DNA of 64,000 nt from Corylus avellana (taxonomy: Eukaryota > Streptophyta > Magnoliopsida > Fagales > Betulaceae), in assembly GCF_901000735.1 (NCBI RefSeq), contig NC_081541.1, positions 41,447,021 through 41,511,020 of the forward strand. Direction: 5' to 3'. The notes beneath the pieces are model-generated. The model was not told where the DNA came from. It was given only the letters and a program-made list of their open reading frames with translations, and searched no databases. Shown here piece by piece: positions 23,280 through 35,128 of this stretch (its first letter is position 1; the number at the start of each line of letters is the position of its first letter). A program made the position numbers and the translations under genes.

Positions 23280-23930
23280 TGATGTAGACCGAAAAGCTAA
23301 GGATTCCATAAAGAAGAGCGATAATTAAGGAGAAACTCGCACCTGACGAGTTCTACTAAAAATGCTATATCTAGAGATCCAGATCTTGGATTGGAGCAAT
23401 ATTTATGGCGTTGGAAAACTAACGCAAAGATCTACAAAGTCATATTTTACGAGAGTTGGCTAATTCCGACTGTTTGGATGGCAATGACGCCTGTTCCAAC
23501 GCTTAGCTTTATTATGAGTAATTCGGAGAGGTCAGAAGGCTCCGTTCGATGCCCGTTCGAATGCTTATGTTAACTTTCGTATTTTTATGTTCTAGTTCAG
23601 TCCCCGTTTGAAAGGTGGTTTGTCTCATTCGAACGTGTAGCTTTGTTTTCTTTAAAACCGACTTTATTTCGTGTTTTATTAGATTTAGGGTTTTGAGGGT
23701 CTATAAATATATACTTATAGCCTCCAGAAACAGAGCTTTTTGATTATTATATGGTTTTCTTAAATAAGAATACTCAGAGTTGAGTTTCTTTTATGTTTTT
23801 CCTTAAACCTTAAATAACATCTATTGTTTTAAGAAGATTATTTGATTTGTTGATAGTCTCACAATCGTAATAGTATTTATCTCTTCTACTTGCTGTTAAT
23901 TATTGTTCATCATGAGCCTACACTACATCA
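23280..23930 (+). repeat. 5' LTR of the truncated gypsy element
   Basis: 651 bases, TGATGTAG...CTACATCA. It includes a TATA-like ctataaatata (about 23700) and the segment gtttcttttatgtttttcct, both matched in the partial 3' LTR (24614-24922). Confidence 0.8.
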
Positions 23931-24145
23931 GTTGGTATCCGAACCCAAGTTACTTTCCATGAATGAGAAGGGGCAACTGTTGTGCATATATGAACGAAGT
24001 GCACGTGCGCACGGATGCAGCACATAAGGAGGAATCGACGATTCGTTTGCAGCACATGGGTGGTGGGCCTAACGATCGTCGTCGCCAACTAAGACCATGG
24101 TAGGTCGAGGCGGAAGGCAAATCTATCGCTGAACGTTGGCAACAC

Positions 24146-24600
24146 ATGGAGGAGCAATTCGAGGCTCTGAGGGATCAAATTAAAGCCCTCACTACCCGAT
24201 TATCCGACATGGGTGGTCACGATGAGAATGGATCCCAAAACGCTTTTGCGGAGTGCCGAACGCATGGACGTCAGCACCATTCGCAAGCTCATGCCAATCG
24301 GTGGGTGAACGGGTTCAAACTCAATATTCCAAAAGTCCAAAGGGATCTACAACCCGAAGAATACCTGGATTGGGTCGTGATTGTTGAAAAGGTTCTTGAA
24401 TTCAAAGGGGTGCCTGATGAACGACGAGTCTTTTTGGTGGTAAACACATTCCGGGGAAGAGTTGCGGCATAGTGGCTGGAACTGAAGCAAACTAGAGTGC
24501 AGCAAGGTAAATTGAAGATCAATAATTGGTAGAAACTATTGAAATACATGCGAGTTGCTTTCTTGCCCCATAGTTATACCATGGGCCGAAAATCACATAA
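24146..24600 (+). pseudogene. Ty3/gypsy gag fragment
   Basis: The frame from 24146 reads a coiled-coil start (EEQFEALRDQIKALTTRL), then FKLNIPKVQRDLQPEEYLDW and FRGRVAA, followed by a stop where gag normally has a Trp (AxxWWxxL). The frame continues as WLELKQTRVQQGKLKINNW, a second stop, and RVAFLPHSYT. This order is that of the retrotransposon gag domain of Ty3/gypsy elements. It is cut off by the deletion into the 3' LTR and has two stop codons. Confidence 0.8.
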
Positions 24601-24613
24601 TTGGAGACAATGG

Positions 24614-24922
24614 TTTATAGCTTTGTTTTGTTGAAAGCTGACTTTATTTCGTGTTTTATTAGGTTAATTTAGGGTTTTGAGGGTCTATAAATACATGCTT
24701 ATAGCCTCCATAAACGGAGCTTTTAGTATTATACGGTTTTCTTCAATAAGAATATTCAGAGTTGGGTTTCTTTTATGTTTTTCCTTAAACCTTAGATAGT
24801 ATCTATTGTTTTAAGAAGATTTTTTTTTTTTTTTTGATTTGTTGATAGTCCCAAAATCATAAGAGTATTTATCCCTTCTACTTACTGTTAATTCTTGTTC
24901 ATCACGAGCTTACGCTGCATCA
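24614..24922 (+). repeat. Partial 3' LTR of the gypsy element
   Basis: Aligns to 23630-23930 of the 5' LTR with scattered substitutions and a longer T run at about 24821. The first roughly 350 bases of the LTR are missing. Confidence 0.8.
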
Positions 24923-25325
24923 CTAAAACATGAATGAGAGGTCAAGCTTAATTTTAATAAGAGCCAAGTTAAATATTTAAGCCAATATATATGGACTCTA
25001 GGAAGATTTGACACTCTTATTAAAGAATCTATACGCACTACCAGCATAAGAAAACTTATATGGGTATAAACGTGATACACTTCAATAGTAAACACAAAGC
25101 ATAAAACTAACTCTATTGCCCAAAATACAGACAGCCCATGAATGCTAAAACACACAAACTTCCCACACTTTTTATTGCTGAAATATCATAAACCCCTTAC
25201 ATAGTTCAGGATTACAAGTTATTAAGAAAGCCAGGGGAGGATTGCAAAGTTTAGATGCCATGCACCCATTACAACTGAAAGCAAAGCACTCCAAAGAACA
25301 CTAAACACACATATATACTTCAAAT

Positions 25326-26730
25326 CTACGACACGAAATCCTTAAGGAAACCCCAGAAACTGAAACCCAAGACAATTAGTCCAACCACAGTTGCAGTACC
25401 TCTCAAAATATCAGGGAAATATGCGGTTTTCAGGGTTGCCATGATGCGGTTCAAATTGTTATCACAGTAATCATTAATTTCTTTACATAGATTAGAGTAA
25501 CATGATCCATCTACAACAATCTCAATGCAGAGTTTGTTGATTAGAGTCGCCACCGCATCGCTGCTACCAAACATGTTGATAATGATTTTCTTATCAATAA
25601 GTAAATCCACATCTATTTTAGTGTCGATAAGTTCGTCCAATAGTAAAACATAATTGCAGATGAAAGCTTCAGATGGATAATGACATTGCTCCAGGGCCAT
25701 GAGGTTTCGGAGAAGACATTCAGTACGGTCCTCTACCTCCAATGGTGGGACTTCCAAGAAACATTGCATACCCTTCAAGCACTTAAATCTTTTCAAGCAA
25801 GGTAAACAAGCCAAGAGCCATGACGAATTCAAAAAAGGAAAGCGTCTCAAGCACTTATCCATTGATAATCTTATCTCAAGTAACCATCTTTGTTCAACTG
25901 CTTTGAATTTCAATCCTGCGTCGTCAAGCTTTCTTGCATTATATACATGATGCAGAGATCTTAAAGGTCTCAAATTTGGTGAACAGAAAAAGTGTCTTAG
26001 CAAATCTGTGAAATGTTTTACTTCCACTTCCATGATGGAATCTAGCCGTTTATCATAGCAAGAAAAGTAACGGCGGGAAAGCTCAAGAAATGAAATATAG
26101 TCCTTGATTTGGTGGCCTTCTCGGTGATGGCTGAGGCTTGAAGAGTGCTCACACATGGCAGACGTATATAATTTATCCAGAACAAAAAAAGGAAGCTGAT
26201 TCTCAAGTAATATCAAGTCATTATATATAGCATTTTGCAACCATATTTTACGTAGAATATAATCTTTTTCTTCTTCCCTTTTTTTTCCTTTTCTCTGAGC
26301 CTCTTCTTCGTCTTCACACTTTAAGAAGAGCTCAATAATAAAGATGGCATCCAATAGAATCATTTTCACAAAATCTTTACTGTTGAGCCTACCGTCTTCT
26401 GAATAGCAATGGCGGATTTTTACTTCAATTCGTTTTCTCTAATGATCTTTAAAAAATTCTCTTGGCTCTTCCCGGTCCGATCAAAGAAATCCTTCAAATA
26501 TCTCAGTTTGTGCATTTCCATGCCCCTCAGTTCTTTTCGGTGGTGATGAAAGGGGCCTATTGAGATTATCTTAGGGGTGTAAGCATCTTTATTTACCTTG
26601 CGCAATTGTTTGGGAACCCTGTAGATACAACATTCGGCCAATCCACAGGGGGAATGTTAATAACAAATTCCATACATTCAACTTCTTTTCCAATGGAAAT
26701 TATTGAATCATGATTAGCCTTCTTTTCCAT
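25326..26730 (-). pseudogene. DUF247 pseudogene, gene C (two frameshifts)
   Basis: Full-length DUF247 coding sequence with all blocks: CCIYRVPKQLRK, AYTPKIISIGPFHH, FVKMILLDAIFIIELF, LILLENQLPFFVLDKLY, KHFTDLLRHFF, LDDAGLKF, LLRNLMALEQCHYP, and an anchor after ILRGTATVVGL. It is broken twice. One base is missing near 26635 (tggccgaatg for tggccggaatg), so the frame from the ATG at 26730 runs off after about 31 codons. A 5-base insertion (aattc, about 26427-26431) relative to its paralogues breaks the middle frame after RENELK. Beyond these there is no stop until the natural end, so the damage looks recent, or one of the indels could be a sequence error near the assembly gap. Subgroup of B, C and D. 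Confidence 0.85.
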
Positions 26731-27279
26731 CCCTCAAGTTTGTTTTCCTAGTGACAAATAAGCAACAATCAGTGGCAATATATCAGCTGCAGAGTATGAA
26801 AATCAATTACAATATAATGGGTATTTCCTTTTCTATTGTTTATTTCCTTTTCTATTATTCTTTAAATATATATTTTTCTCATCATTATTAATGATACAAG
26901 TGATTCCTATAAGATTCCTATAAGATATTACCACAGCTGAAAGCAGAACCACTAAATACCAAGATCCTTGAATTTTGAACTAAGTTTTTATCTCTCTATT
27001 TATAAAGTCATAAATTTTCATATTCAACCCACAGCAATTTGTTATAAACTGAAAAAAAAAAAATGTATATTTTAAAAGACAGAAATCTAGATTAAATTTT
27101 AAAAAATAATTAGGTGTTACATTAGTTCATTGCTACTTAATACTATTATTATAGTTATATATAAAATATATTTCCCCGTACGTATCACTAGTCATGTTGT
27201 ATACATTGTCTACATACCAAACATATGTTCATTAAATTATAGGTATATAGGTATCTATAAGCGTGTTTGGGATTGCGTT

Positions 27280-27480
27280 AGGGTGCTTAATTAAAAGTTA
27301 CTTTTAGTACATAAGAAGTGCTGACAGAAAAGTTGGCTTGTTTGGTAAAAGAATCCAAACGTATTTATTTGACTTTTTATTCTAAAAATAGCTAAAACGC
27401 ACTTTTAGAAAAAGCTTAAAAATGGTTAAAACCCTTCTACTCATTGTCACTCTCTTCTCTTCCTTTTCTCTTTATTTAAC
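27280..27480. repeat. Tourist-like MITE remnant
   Basis: gcgtgtttgggattgcgtta and the following text resemble the element at 38615-38848 (gagcatatttgagattgcgt), including the gacttttt... aactcacttttgg-like core. The right end is not recognisable. Confidence 0.4.
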
Positions 27481-27589
27481 CTACTATCACAACATAAATC
27501 TCGAGTTTGAATTCTAATTTCATATTATAACTTTCATTTAAATTAAATATTTCATATGCTGAAATTATTTATTAAGAGAAAGCCAGTAT

Positions 27590-27933
27590 TGTCATGCCTT
27601 TTAAAAAATTTAAATAATATAGAATCATATACACTACCATTAAATGTATTAACCTTAAATCGACTATCCTGACTATAAAATGATTATTATTCATTTCATT
27701 TGAAATTGAGAAGATACTATAAGATCCACTCAATTTCAAATGAAATGGATAGTATTCATTTCTTGGTCAAGATTTAAATTAAGTGCATCTAACATTGTAT
27801 ATAAAGTAAAAGTTGTCACACCTTTTAAAAAAAATTAATTATGTAGAATTATGTACATCGTTAAATGTACCAACATTAAATCTTTATCACGAAATGCATA
27901 CTATCAATTTCATTTTAAATAAAGAAAATCTTT
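27590..27933. repeat. Fold-back repeat, second copy at 34780-35123
   Basis: The centre is an inverted repeat (tcatttcatttgaaattgag near 27692 against ctcaatttcaaatgaaatgg near 27730), with outer arms ttttaaaaaatttaaataat / ttaaaaaaaattaattat. The same element is found upstream of gene D, so it pre-dates the C/D duplication. Confidence 0.6.
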
Positions 27934-28033
27934 NNNNNNNNNNNNNNNNNNNNNNNNNNNNNNNNNNNNNNNNNNNNNNNNNNNNNNNNNNNNNNNNNNN
28001 NNNNNNNNNNNNNNNNNNNNNNNNNNNNNNNNN
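27934..28033. other. Assembly gap, 100 N
   Basis: Exactly 100 N, the usual placeholder for a gap of unknown size. The left edge ends at cattttaaataaagaaaatc-ttt, identical to 35101-35123. The right edge starts at sequence matching 36424 onward. By comparison with the D duplicon the missing part should hold the promoter/leader block of C. Confidence 0.95.
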
Positions 28034-28770
28034 ATCTTAAAAATTAGACTAACATGTATGAAAACCAATCCAATTAAGTTTGACGTCATTCTCAAAATCC
28101 TCCATTGTTTCAATATCATTCCTTGGAATATTTAGGATTGGGTTAATCATAACCCTTCCCTTAATAAAACCATCAACAAATGTATTTACGTAGTTATGTA
28201 AGACTCACTTTCTACTAATTTGGGCAGGAAAAATAGTTTTACAAAAGCATTTCACAAGTTCCAAAAGTTTTGAATTTCTTTTGAAGCATCTTCATCTATT
28301 TGATCAAAGCTTTCACCTATTGCTAAAAGGGGATCATTTCCTGACTCTATTGATGGTGACTTCGTTTGATGTTGACTCTTTATTCATCGGCACCCATTTT
28401 TGGAAAGAAGAGCATTTCATGTGCAGCTACTGATAGTATTTGTAAGTTGTAACTCTGCTAGTATCTACTGATTTTTTTTTTTTTTTGTTTCTGAAGCTAG
28501 AAGAGATGTATGGTTTGTATCTTTATTTTGTTCTTCATTTGAAATTGTTTAAAAGCCATAGTTTTAGAATTTCTAGATCCTTCCAATCGATTAATCTAAG
28601 ACTAATTTCAAAAACCAACTAATAATTTTACCTTAGCTATTTCATATATATTTTGAAAAAAAAAAAAAATCACCTATTACTAAAAGCTACGTGATTCGTT
28701 CCTCTATTGAGGATGACTTCGTTTGGAGGTAATAAGAGAATGAAAGAAAAGTGAGAGAGAGACTCCTATT
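28034..28770. repeat. Far-upstream part of duplicon C
   Basis: Matches 36424-37440, minus a 175-base insert present only at 36503-36677. It includes the gatgacttcgtttggaggta block at 28707. Confidence 0.65.
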
Positions 28771-28901
28771 ACTCACAAGGAAGTATTTTTCCCATTTTAG
28801 ATTCCTTCTCAGATAAGGAAAGTAATATTCTTTTGATCATAGAACGGATCAACCATCAATGATGTGATTTTTTTTGACATATAAGACACTTTAGCCAGAT
28901 A

Positions 28902-29599
28902 GAGCATTTACATCCGGCTCAATAAAATTTTAGCTAAATTTAGCCAAAATATCACTCTTTTCTATTTTAACTATCAACTTTTTTAAAGTACCTACATCCC
29001 GCTCAGCATTTTAGCTATTCATTTTCACTATTCCATTTAAATATATATTCTCTATATTCTTTCTTCAACAATCATATTTTTTAAATTTTGTCATTTCCTA
29101 TCGGTCATATTTTTCTAATTAAATTTGTCTTTTTTTAATGATTATATATTTTTTTAAAAAATTACTTTCCTAATTGTCATATTTTTTAAAAATTTTGTAT
29201 TTTTTCTAATTGTCATATTTAAGAAAGAAAAAAAAAATGAAGCATTTGATACCAAGTTTTTTATTAACCATCATATTGTTCTAAAATAAAGCATTCAATA
29301 GCAAGTTATTAACAATAAAGGTTCTTAAATAATGTTGGAAGAGAAAGGGGGAGCAGAAGAATGTTGGTTTTTCATTTTATAGAAGAGAGATGATAAAATA
29401 ATTTTTTATTAGAGGAGAGATAAAAGAAGGAATTTTTTATTTATATATGATATACATTGTTGAGCTATAGTGCCCAACAAGTTTGCTGAGCACTATAGTT
29501 GCTCAACAATTTGATAGCCCCTTCGTTGAGCTGGATGAGATGCAATTTTTTTTTTGATATTTGGCTCAACAAAATATATAGCTAAAAATGTGAATGCTC
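28902..29599. mobile_element. Tourist-like MITE
   Basis: Begins gagcatttacatccggctca and ends ttgagcc-type sequence complemented: ...agctaaaaatgtgaatgctc. The terminal inverted repeat GAGCATT(T/C)ACAT is shared with the elements near 696. No clean TTA pair is visible at its edges, so the exact limits are provisional. Confidence 0.5.
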
Positions 29600-30000
29600 A
29601 TGAAGAGAGTAATTATATTTGTGCTTAGCCAAAAGGCCGTTTATTATATATTAGTTGTTAAACATTAAAAAAGAAAAAAAAAAAAGAAAAAAAAAAGGGT
29701 AAGTAGGACTTTTATTCTTCTTATCTCGAAAGATGATGTGAATTTTAAATCATCCTTAATTAGATCCAATATGATGTGACTTTTAAATTATAGTATAGAA
29801 TTATTCGTTTGGAAATATGATGTGGTTGGATGACAAAACTGAAAACACACAGACTTCACACTTTTTATTGCTGAAATATCATAAACCATTTACAAAGTTC
29901 AGAAATCACAAGCAAAACAAGATTACAAATTTCACATGCCATGCATCCATTGCAACTAAAAGTAAAGCACTCCAATGAACGCTAAACACACATATATACT

Positions 30001-31377
30001 TCAAATCTTCTTCATGACAAAAGGCTTAACGAAATTCCAGAAAGTTAAACCTAGGAGAATTAGTCCAACCACAGATCCAGTGCCTCTCCAAAAATCACGA
30101 AAATACACACTTTTCATGGTTGCCATAGCACGGTTCCATGGATTATCAAGGTACTCATGAATCTCTTGAAATTTAGAGTAACAGGATCCAGATAACGTAA
30201 TCTCAAGGCAGAGCTTGTTAATTAGAGTCGCCACTGCAGTGTTGCTACCAATATTGTTAACAATTACCTCTTTATCAGCAAGCAAATCCACATCTTTTTC
30301 ACTGTCGATTAGATCGTCCAATAGCCAAACATAGCTGCAAATGTATGCTTGAAATGGATAATGACACTGCTCTAAGGCCATGAGGTTTCGGAAACGAACT
30401 TCGGTATTGTCGTCAATCTCAAAGGGTGGAACTTCCAAGATACACTGCATACGCTCCAAATGGGAAAAGCGTTTCAAGCATGGCAAGCAAGCCAAGAGCC
30501 ATGACAAATTGAAGCATGGCCAGTATTTCAAGCACTTATTCCCTTTGAATTTTATGTCAAGTAAGCGACCATTTCTACTTGGTTTGAATTTCAATCCTGC
30601 CTCGTCAAGCTTTGTGGCACAAGATAGTTTACGCACTTCTCCTCTAGTTTCTTTCAGGTCTGATGCTGAATAGAACAAATATCTTAACAAATCTGTCAAG
30701 TGTTTTACATCCTTGATTTTGAACCATGGTTGATTCTCACCAGTAAAGTAAATGAGTGAAAGCTCCAGAAAAGTAGCTTTTTTGTTCTGGATTCGCTCAT
30801 TGAAGGCGAACGTATATATTTCCTCAAGAACCAAAAAAGGAATTTGATTCTCAAGTAATATTAAATCATGTGCTATACCAATTTCCAGCCATGGTTGACT
30901 TGATATGTAATCATTTTTTTTTTCACGGAAGAGCTCATTTTCGTCATTTTTCCCTGATCTCCTCAGTAAGACCTCGATCATAAAGATGGCATCCAATAAA
31001 ATCATTTTCACAAAATCTTTACTGTCGAGTCTAGAACCCTCTGAATAGCTATGACGGATTTGTACTTCGTTTTCTGCAATGATATTTCGAAAATCCTCCT
31101 GGCACTTCTTAGTCCGATACAAGAAATCCTTGAAATATCTCAGTTTATACATTTCCATGTCCCTCAATTCCTTTCGGCCATGATGAAAAGGGCCTATTGA
31201 AACAAACTTAGGGGTGTAGGCTTCTTTATTTACCTTGCGCAGTTTCTTGGGAACCCTGTAAATACAGCACCCAGGCCACAGAGCAGGCTCCATTACCAGT
31301 GGAAGATCAATGACGACATCTTTGCTTCCAAGTACATGTTGTATTTCAATGCAATCACAAGCGTCGAGGCAGGCCAT
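30001..31377 (-). CDS. DUF247 protein, gene D, 458 aa
   Basis: Intact DUF247 CDS. Blocks: CCIYRVPKKLRKVN, AYTPKFVSIGPFHH, FVKMILLDAIFMIEVLL, HDLILLENQIPFLVLEEIY, KHLTDLLRYLF, ATKLDEAGLKF, the Cys-rich insert CPCF-like YWPCFNLSWLLACLPCLK (about residues 280-305), FRNLMALEQCHYP, and a hydrophobic anchor after FWRGTGSVVGL. The first about 25 residues (MACLDACDCIEIQHVLGSKD) are unlike the paralogues. The ATG at 31377 follows a predicted acceptor (CAATAG|GGAAAT at 31408/31407). The lid sequence WPGCCIYRVP keeps the Cys pair common to the array. Subgroup of B, C and D. Confidence 0.92.
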   Translation of the reverse strand: MACLDACDCIEIQHVLGSKDVVIDLPLVMEPALWPGCCIYRVPKKLRKVNKEAYTPKFVSIGPFHHGRKELRDMEMYKLRYFKDFLYRTKKCQEDFRNIIAENEVQIRHSYSEGSRLDSKDFVKMILLDAIFMIEVLLRRSGKNDENELFREKKNDYISSQPWLEIGIAHDLILLENQIPFLVLEEIYTFAFNERIQNKKATFLELSLIYFTGENQPWFKIKDVKHLTDLLRYLFYSASDLKETRGEVRKLSCATKLDEAGLKFKPSRNGRLLDIKFKGNKCLKYWPCFNLSWLLACLPCLKRFSHLERMQCILEVPPFEIDDNTEVRFRNLMALEQCHYPFQAYICSYVWLLDDLIDSEKDVDLLADKEVIVNNIGSNTAVATLINKLCLEITLSGSCYSKFQEIHEYLDNPWNRAMATMKSVYFRDFWRGTGSVVGLILLGLTFWNFVKPFVMKKI

Positions 31378-31563
31378 ATTTTCTAACTCTCGATTTCTGG
31401 TATTTCCCTATTGACAAACAAGCAACAATCAGTGGGAATATAATAGAATCCAATCATCTGCAGCCAATAGGCAGCAATATTAGCAACCATTTCTTTATCC
31501 ACCCCATATACTTCTTATGAACTTTTTATTTTAATTTTGTCAGAGCACATTAAAAAAATTAAT

Positions 31564-31740
31564 CGGAAAAAGATCCTCTCCATTTCGAATTCTCTCAATT
31601 TCTTCCGGTTACTGCATTTAGAATGGCAAAATTGTCCAAATTTTTTTGAGGTTAAAATTTTTGGACAATACTACCCTTCTAAATGCACCAACTGGAAGAA
31701 AATGAGAGGATTTGAAATAGAGAAGATCCATTTCCAAAAA
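31564..31740. repeat. Small fold-back MITE-like repeat
   Basis: Left arm gatcctctccatttcgaatt ... ctgcatttag; right arm, complemented, gatcttctctatttcaaatc ... gtgcatttag. The two arms surround a short core with ttggacaatt-type inverted copies. It lies inside the predicted short 5'UTR intron of gene D. Confidence 0.55.
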
Positions 31741-32026
31741 ATTTTAACATCATTAATAGTAGTTTATTAACTTAGACTAAATTTAATATGTTTTTTAAAT
31801 GTTTATAGACAATTGACACTATTTTAAATGGATTAGAGAATATTTCTTTTAGACTGGTTTAGAAAAAAATTATATCCTATTTATAAAGCCATTAATTAAT
31901 TTTCATATAAAGCCACCCAAAAGCAAAACTCCTAACCCTTGAACTTGAAATTAAGAGGACCAAAAAAAAAAAAAACAAAAACAAAAACAAAAATGAGAGA
32001 GGGAGAGAGAGTATTAATGCAAGAAC

Positions 32027-32072
32027 CTGTGGAATTTACCAAACTGATTTCAATAGTACTACTATTTATATA
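32027..32072 (-). promoter_or_regulatory. Proximal candidate promoter of gene D
   Basis: Minus strand: TATA box (TATATAAATA, 32063-32072) followed 36 bases later by CCACAG|GTTCTT (32027/32026), a donor of the same form as in the other units. With the acceptor at 31407 it would give a 619-base 5'UTR intron, but the leader would be very short and the 37-bp element is absent here. The distal block at 35920 is the alternative. Confidence 0.4.
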
Positions 32073-32249
32073 TGAACTGTCTACCAATTAATATTATATA
32101 TGAACCATCTTTTGGGCGCAAATAAAAAAAAAATATATTTAAACCTTGCTATATATTAGAGCAATTGGTAATTTAAAACTAACTGATCATTCTTAATGAG
32201 CAGAAAAATTTAATCATAAAAAAATGTTGATATTTTGTCTTACTCTAAA

Positions 32250-32870
32250 CGGAGACGGAGGGGTAAATTTAATTACTTAACCATTACTTTAACACTTTCA
32301 TACGTGTGAGCACCTAAGTCCAACACGTGAAATATTTAATTGAAATGGGGGTGAACTAACGGAGTCAATGTTCGATCCCATGATCTTTGGCTTTTATACC
32401 ATGTTAATCACTAATTATCTCAAAAGCTTAAGCTGATAGGAAGATATAAATTTAATCACTTAACCATTACTTTAACATTTTTATCATCAATAGTACTACA
32501 ATAGAATTGGTTCTTTCCTGCTGAAAACACTGAATCTCATGAGACTGGATTTATCAAACATGAAAAGATAAAAACTGTAAGTATTATACAATGTTAAATT
32601 ATCACTTTTCCTAAAGTTAAGTTTATAGGAAGAGATTAGGCCTTTGGGTTAAGTGGTATCAGAGCCAAAGGTCTTGAGTTTAAATCTTGACTTCATCATT
32701 TACCTCTCATTTCAATTAAATATTTTACATGTTGGGCCTCATCTAATAAAATGGAGTTTGAGTCTGCATGTGAGGAGGAGTGTTAAAGCATTGATTAAAT
32801 GATTAAATTCATCTTTTCCTATAAACTTAGGTTTTTAAGAAAAGTTAGAGTAACATTGTTTACTATACAC
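32250..32870. repeat. Two inverted copies of a dispersed repeat with a tggtatcagagcc motif
   Basis: The plus copy (about 32570-32870) reads gttaagtggtatcagagcca, then ...ctcatttcaattaaatattt and ...gaggaggagtgttaaag. The minus copy (about 32250-32480) carries the same order. A third relic on the minus strand lies at 58890-59045. The tggtatcagagcc run resembles an initiator-Met tRNA-complementary primer site or a pol III A-box region. The class (LTR relic or SINE-like) is not settled. Confidence 0.45.
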
Positions 32871-32879
32871 AAGAAAATA

Positions 32880-34640
32880 CTTACGGTAGGAGTGATTGAA
32901 AGGGGCTAATACATTAAACACTTATATTGCAATCCTTTAAACTTTGAGAGGAGCATTGCAAAAGTCATGCATGGCAGTTCGGGCGCTAATTTAAGTTTTC
33001 CTTAATAGTATTATTATAGTTATAAATAAAGGAAAATAGTATATATTTTTCTCTATGTATCTCTAGTCGTGTATATTTTATACACTAGGTCTACCAAACA
33101 TGTTCACTCAGTCATTGTCTTTAGAAGAATTAATTAATCAGGTAATTAAACAGAAAATCGAGTGTTTTAGTTGATTTTTTCTTTTTTCTAAAAAAAAAGC
33201 TCAAAATCATTTATATTTTTCCTACTATATATTATTTATATTATATATAAATATAAATTAAGAACTTCACGTGTTGGAACCATTTATTAATTAAAAACTA
33301 ATTTGGGTCCATATATATATATATATATATATATAAAAGGGAGTTGGGATATTAATTTTATAATAAAATTACTATTTCCTCTGACCTTACACTCTTTTGA
33401 TAATCAATAATTTAACACCATTTTTCACCTTGTAATTTAGTTGGGTATAAACTATAAAGAGGTCAAAAATTTAACAAACTGATTATCAATAATTTGTTTG
33501 ATAATCAATAATTTAACAAACTAATATTTAGTTAATTCTTACAAACCAGTCTAGTAAATTGTCAAGTATCTCTTAGCACGTAAGAAACACATTTAAAAAC
33601 CCATTATTGCAATTATATTTAGGACAAATGGGCAGGCTTGTATTTATGACTGAGTCATATTTTATACAAAAGTCAAATGTACAGAATTTGGAATATGAAC
33701 ACAATTAAATTATTAAAAGGGAAAAATACAAAAATCACCTTAGGATTTTGATATGGGTGTCAATTTAGTTCCTACACTTTCAATATTGAATAATTTAGTC
33801 CTTGCGCAAACATTTTGTTAACTAATTTTCTAAAATCTAATAGATCTAATCATATAAAATTATCTATGATTTTCCAACACATCATCAAGAGTAATGCAAC
33901 TCTTCACATACATGTATCACACTCATTTTATTCTAATTTATATGACTTGTTTTAAATAATTTTCCGTGTCAGCTACTTATAAAAACAAAATAAAATCCAC
34001 TTAAAACATGTTATATTTGTTGATGTGAAATGAATATGAAAAGCAGCATTACTCCGCCATCAATAATAGTAAAGTAACAATATTTTTTCCTTACCTCTAA
34101 ATTTAAGTTAAAAAATAAGAACTTAATTATTTCTCTACAATTTCCTTCTCAATCACTCGGTTCATCTACAACTATCGTAAGTTGCTACTACCACTAGTAG
34201 ATCCAATTTATCATAGATAGGGGTGTTCAAGTGGACAGTTAAAAACCTTCCTGCATCCACTATCCGCACATTCGGATGAATTAAGGGCGGATTTTCAATC
34301 CCTAACCATGAGCAGGCTAATACTATATCTATTATTCGCACACATGCAGGCTGATAGCGAAATATGGGTAGGCAGAACCTACCCTATATATAAGACAACG
34401 TCGTTTTTGGATTTTATCCCAAAACGTTGTTGTTTTGTCAGGAAATGAGTAGAAAAAGAAATCCCAATGCCTCACTTTTTTCTCCCCCTCTTTGAAGCTG
34501 GAGCTCTGTTTTAGCCTTTTCTCTCTAGCTCTGACTCTCACGTTCTCTGTCTCTCCCTCTCTCCGTGGATCGCTCTCTAATCCCATAAGAAAATCCCATC
34601 CAAAAAAAATAATAATAATACAAAATACAAATCACTCTCT
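32880..34640. other. AT-rich intergenic sequence between the D upstream blocks
   Basis: No gene seen. It contains an AT microsatellite (33310-33335) and direct repeats of gataatcaataatttaac (near 33400 and 33500). A hAT-like relic starts at 34203 (taggggtgttcaagtggaca) and includes GC-richer sequence to about 34440. Another copy of that relic type lies near 41530-41700. Confidence 0.4.
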
Positions 34641-35128
34641 TCTCTTCATTTTCTCTTTATTCAACCTACTATCAAAACATAAATCTTGAGTTTGAATTCT
34701 AATTTCATATTGTAACTTTCATTTAAATTAAATATTTCATTGGTTTAAATTATTTATAAAGGGAAAGCCAATATTGGCACGCATTTTAAAAAATTTAAAT
34801 AATATAGAGTCATATACACTACCGTTAAATGTATCAACCTTAAATCCTGACTATAAAATTATTATTATTCATTTCATTTGAAAATGAGAAGATCCTTGTT
34901 CTTGGAATAGGATCCCCTCTCAATTTCAAATGAAATTGATAGTATTCATTTTTTGGTCAAGATTTAAATTAAGTGCATCTAACGGTGTATATAAAGTAAA
35001 TATTGTCACGTCTTTTAAGAAAATTTAATAATGTAAAATTATGTACATCGTTAAATGTACCAACATTAAATCTTCATCACAAAATGCATACTATCCATTT
35101 CATTTTAAATAAAGAAAATCTTTGTCCC

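Larger units (their letters stand above)
23280..24922 (+). mobile_element. Internally deleted Ty3/gypsy-type LTR element, TSD CTAAA
   Basis: The element begins TGATGTAG (23280) and ends ...GCATCA (24922). The exact 5-bp duplication CTAAA flanks it at 23275-23279 and 24923-24927. The 5' LTR is 23280-23930 (ending CTACATCA, complement of its start). Two bases later comes TGGTATCCGAAC, a mutated version of the initiator-Met tRNA primer-binding site. A gag fragment follows, and the right side is only the last roughly 310 bases of an LTR (from about 24614). A deletion therefore joined gag to the middle of the 3' LTR, removing pol. Confidence 0.85.

Noticed and set aside
23391..23573. 60-codon plus-strand frame
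   Set aside because: Lies wholly inside the 5' LTR of the gypsy element.
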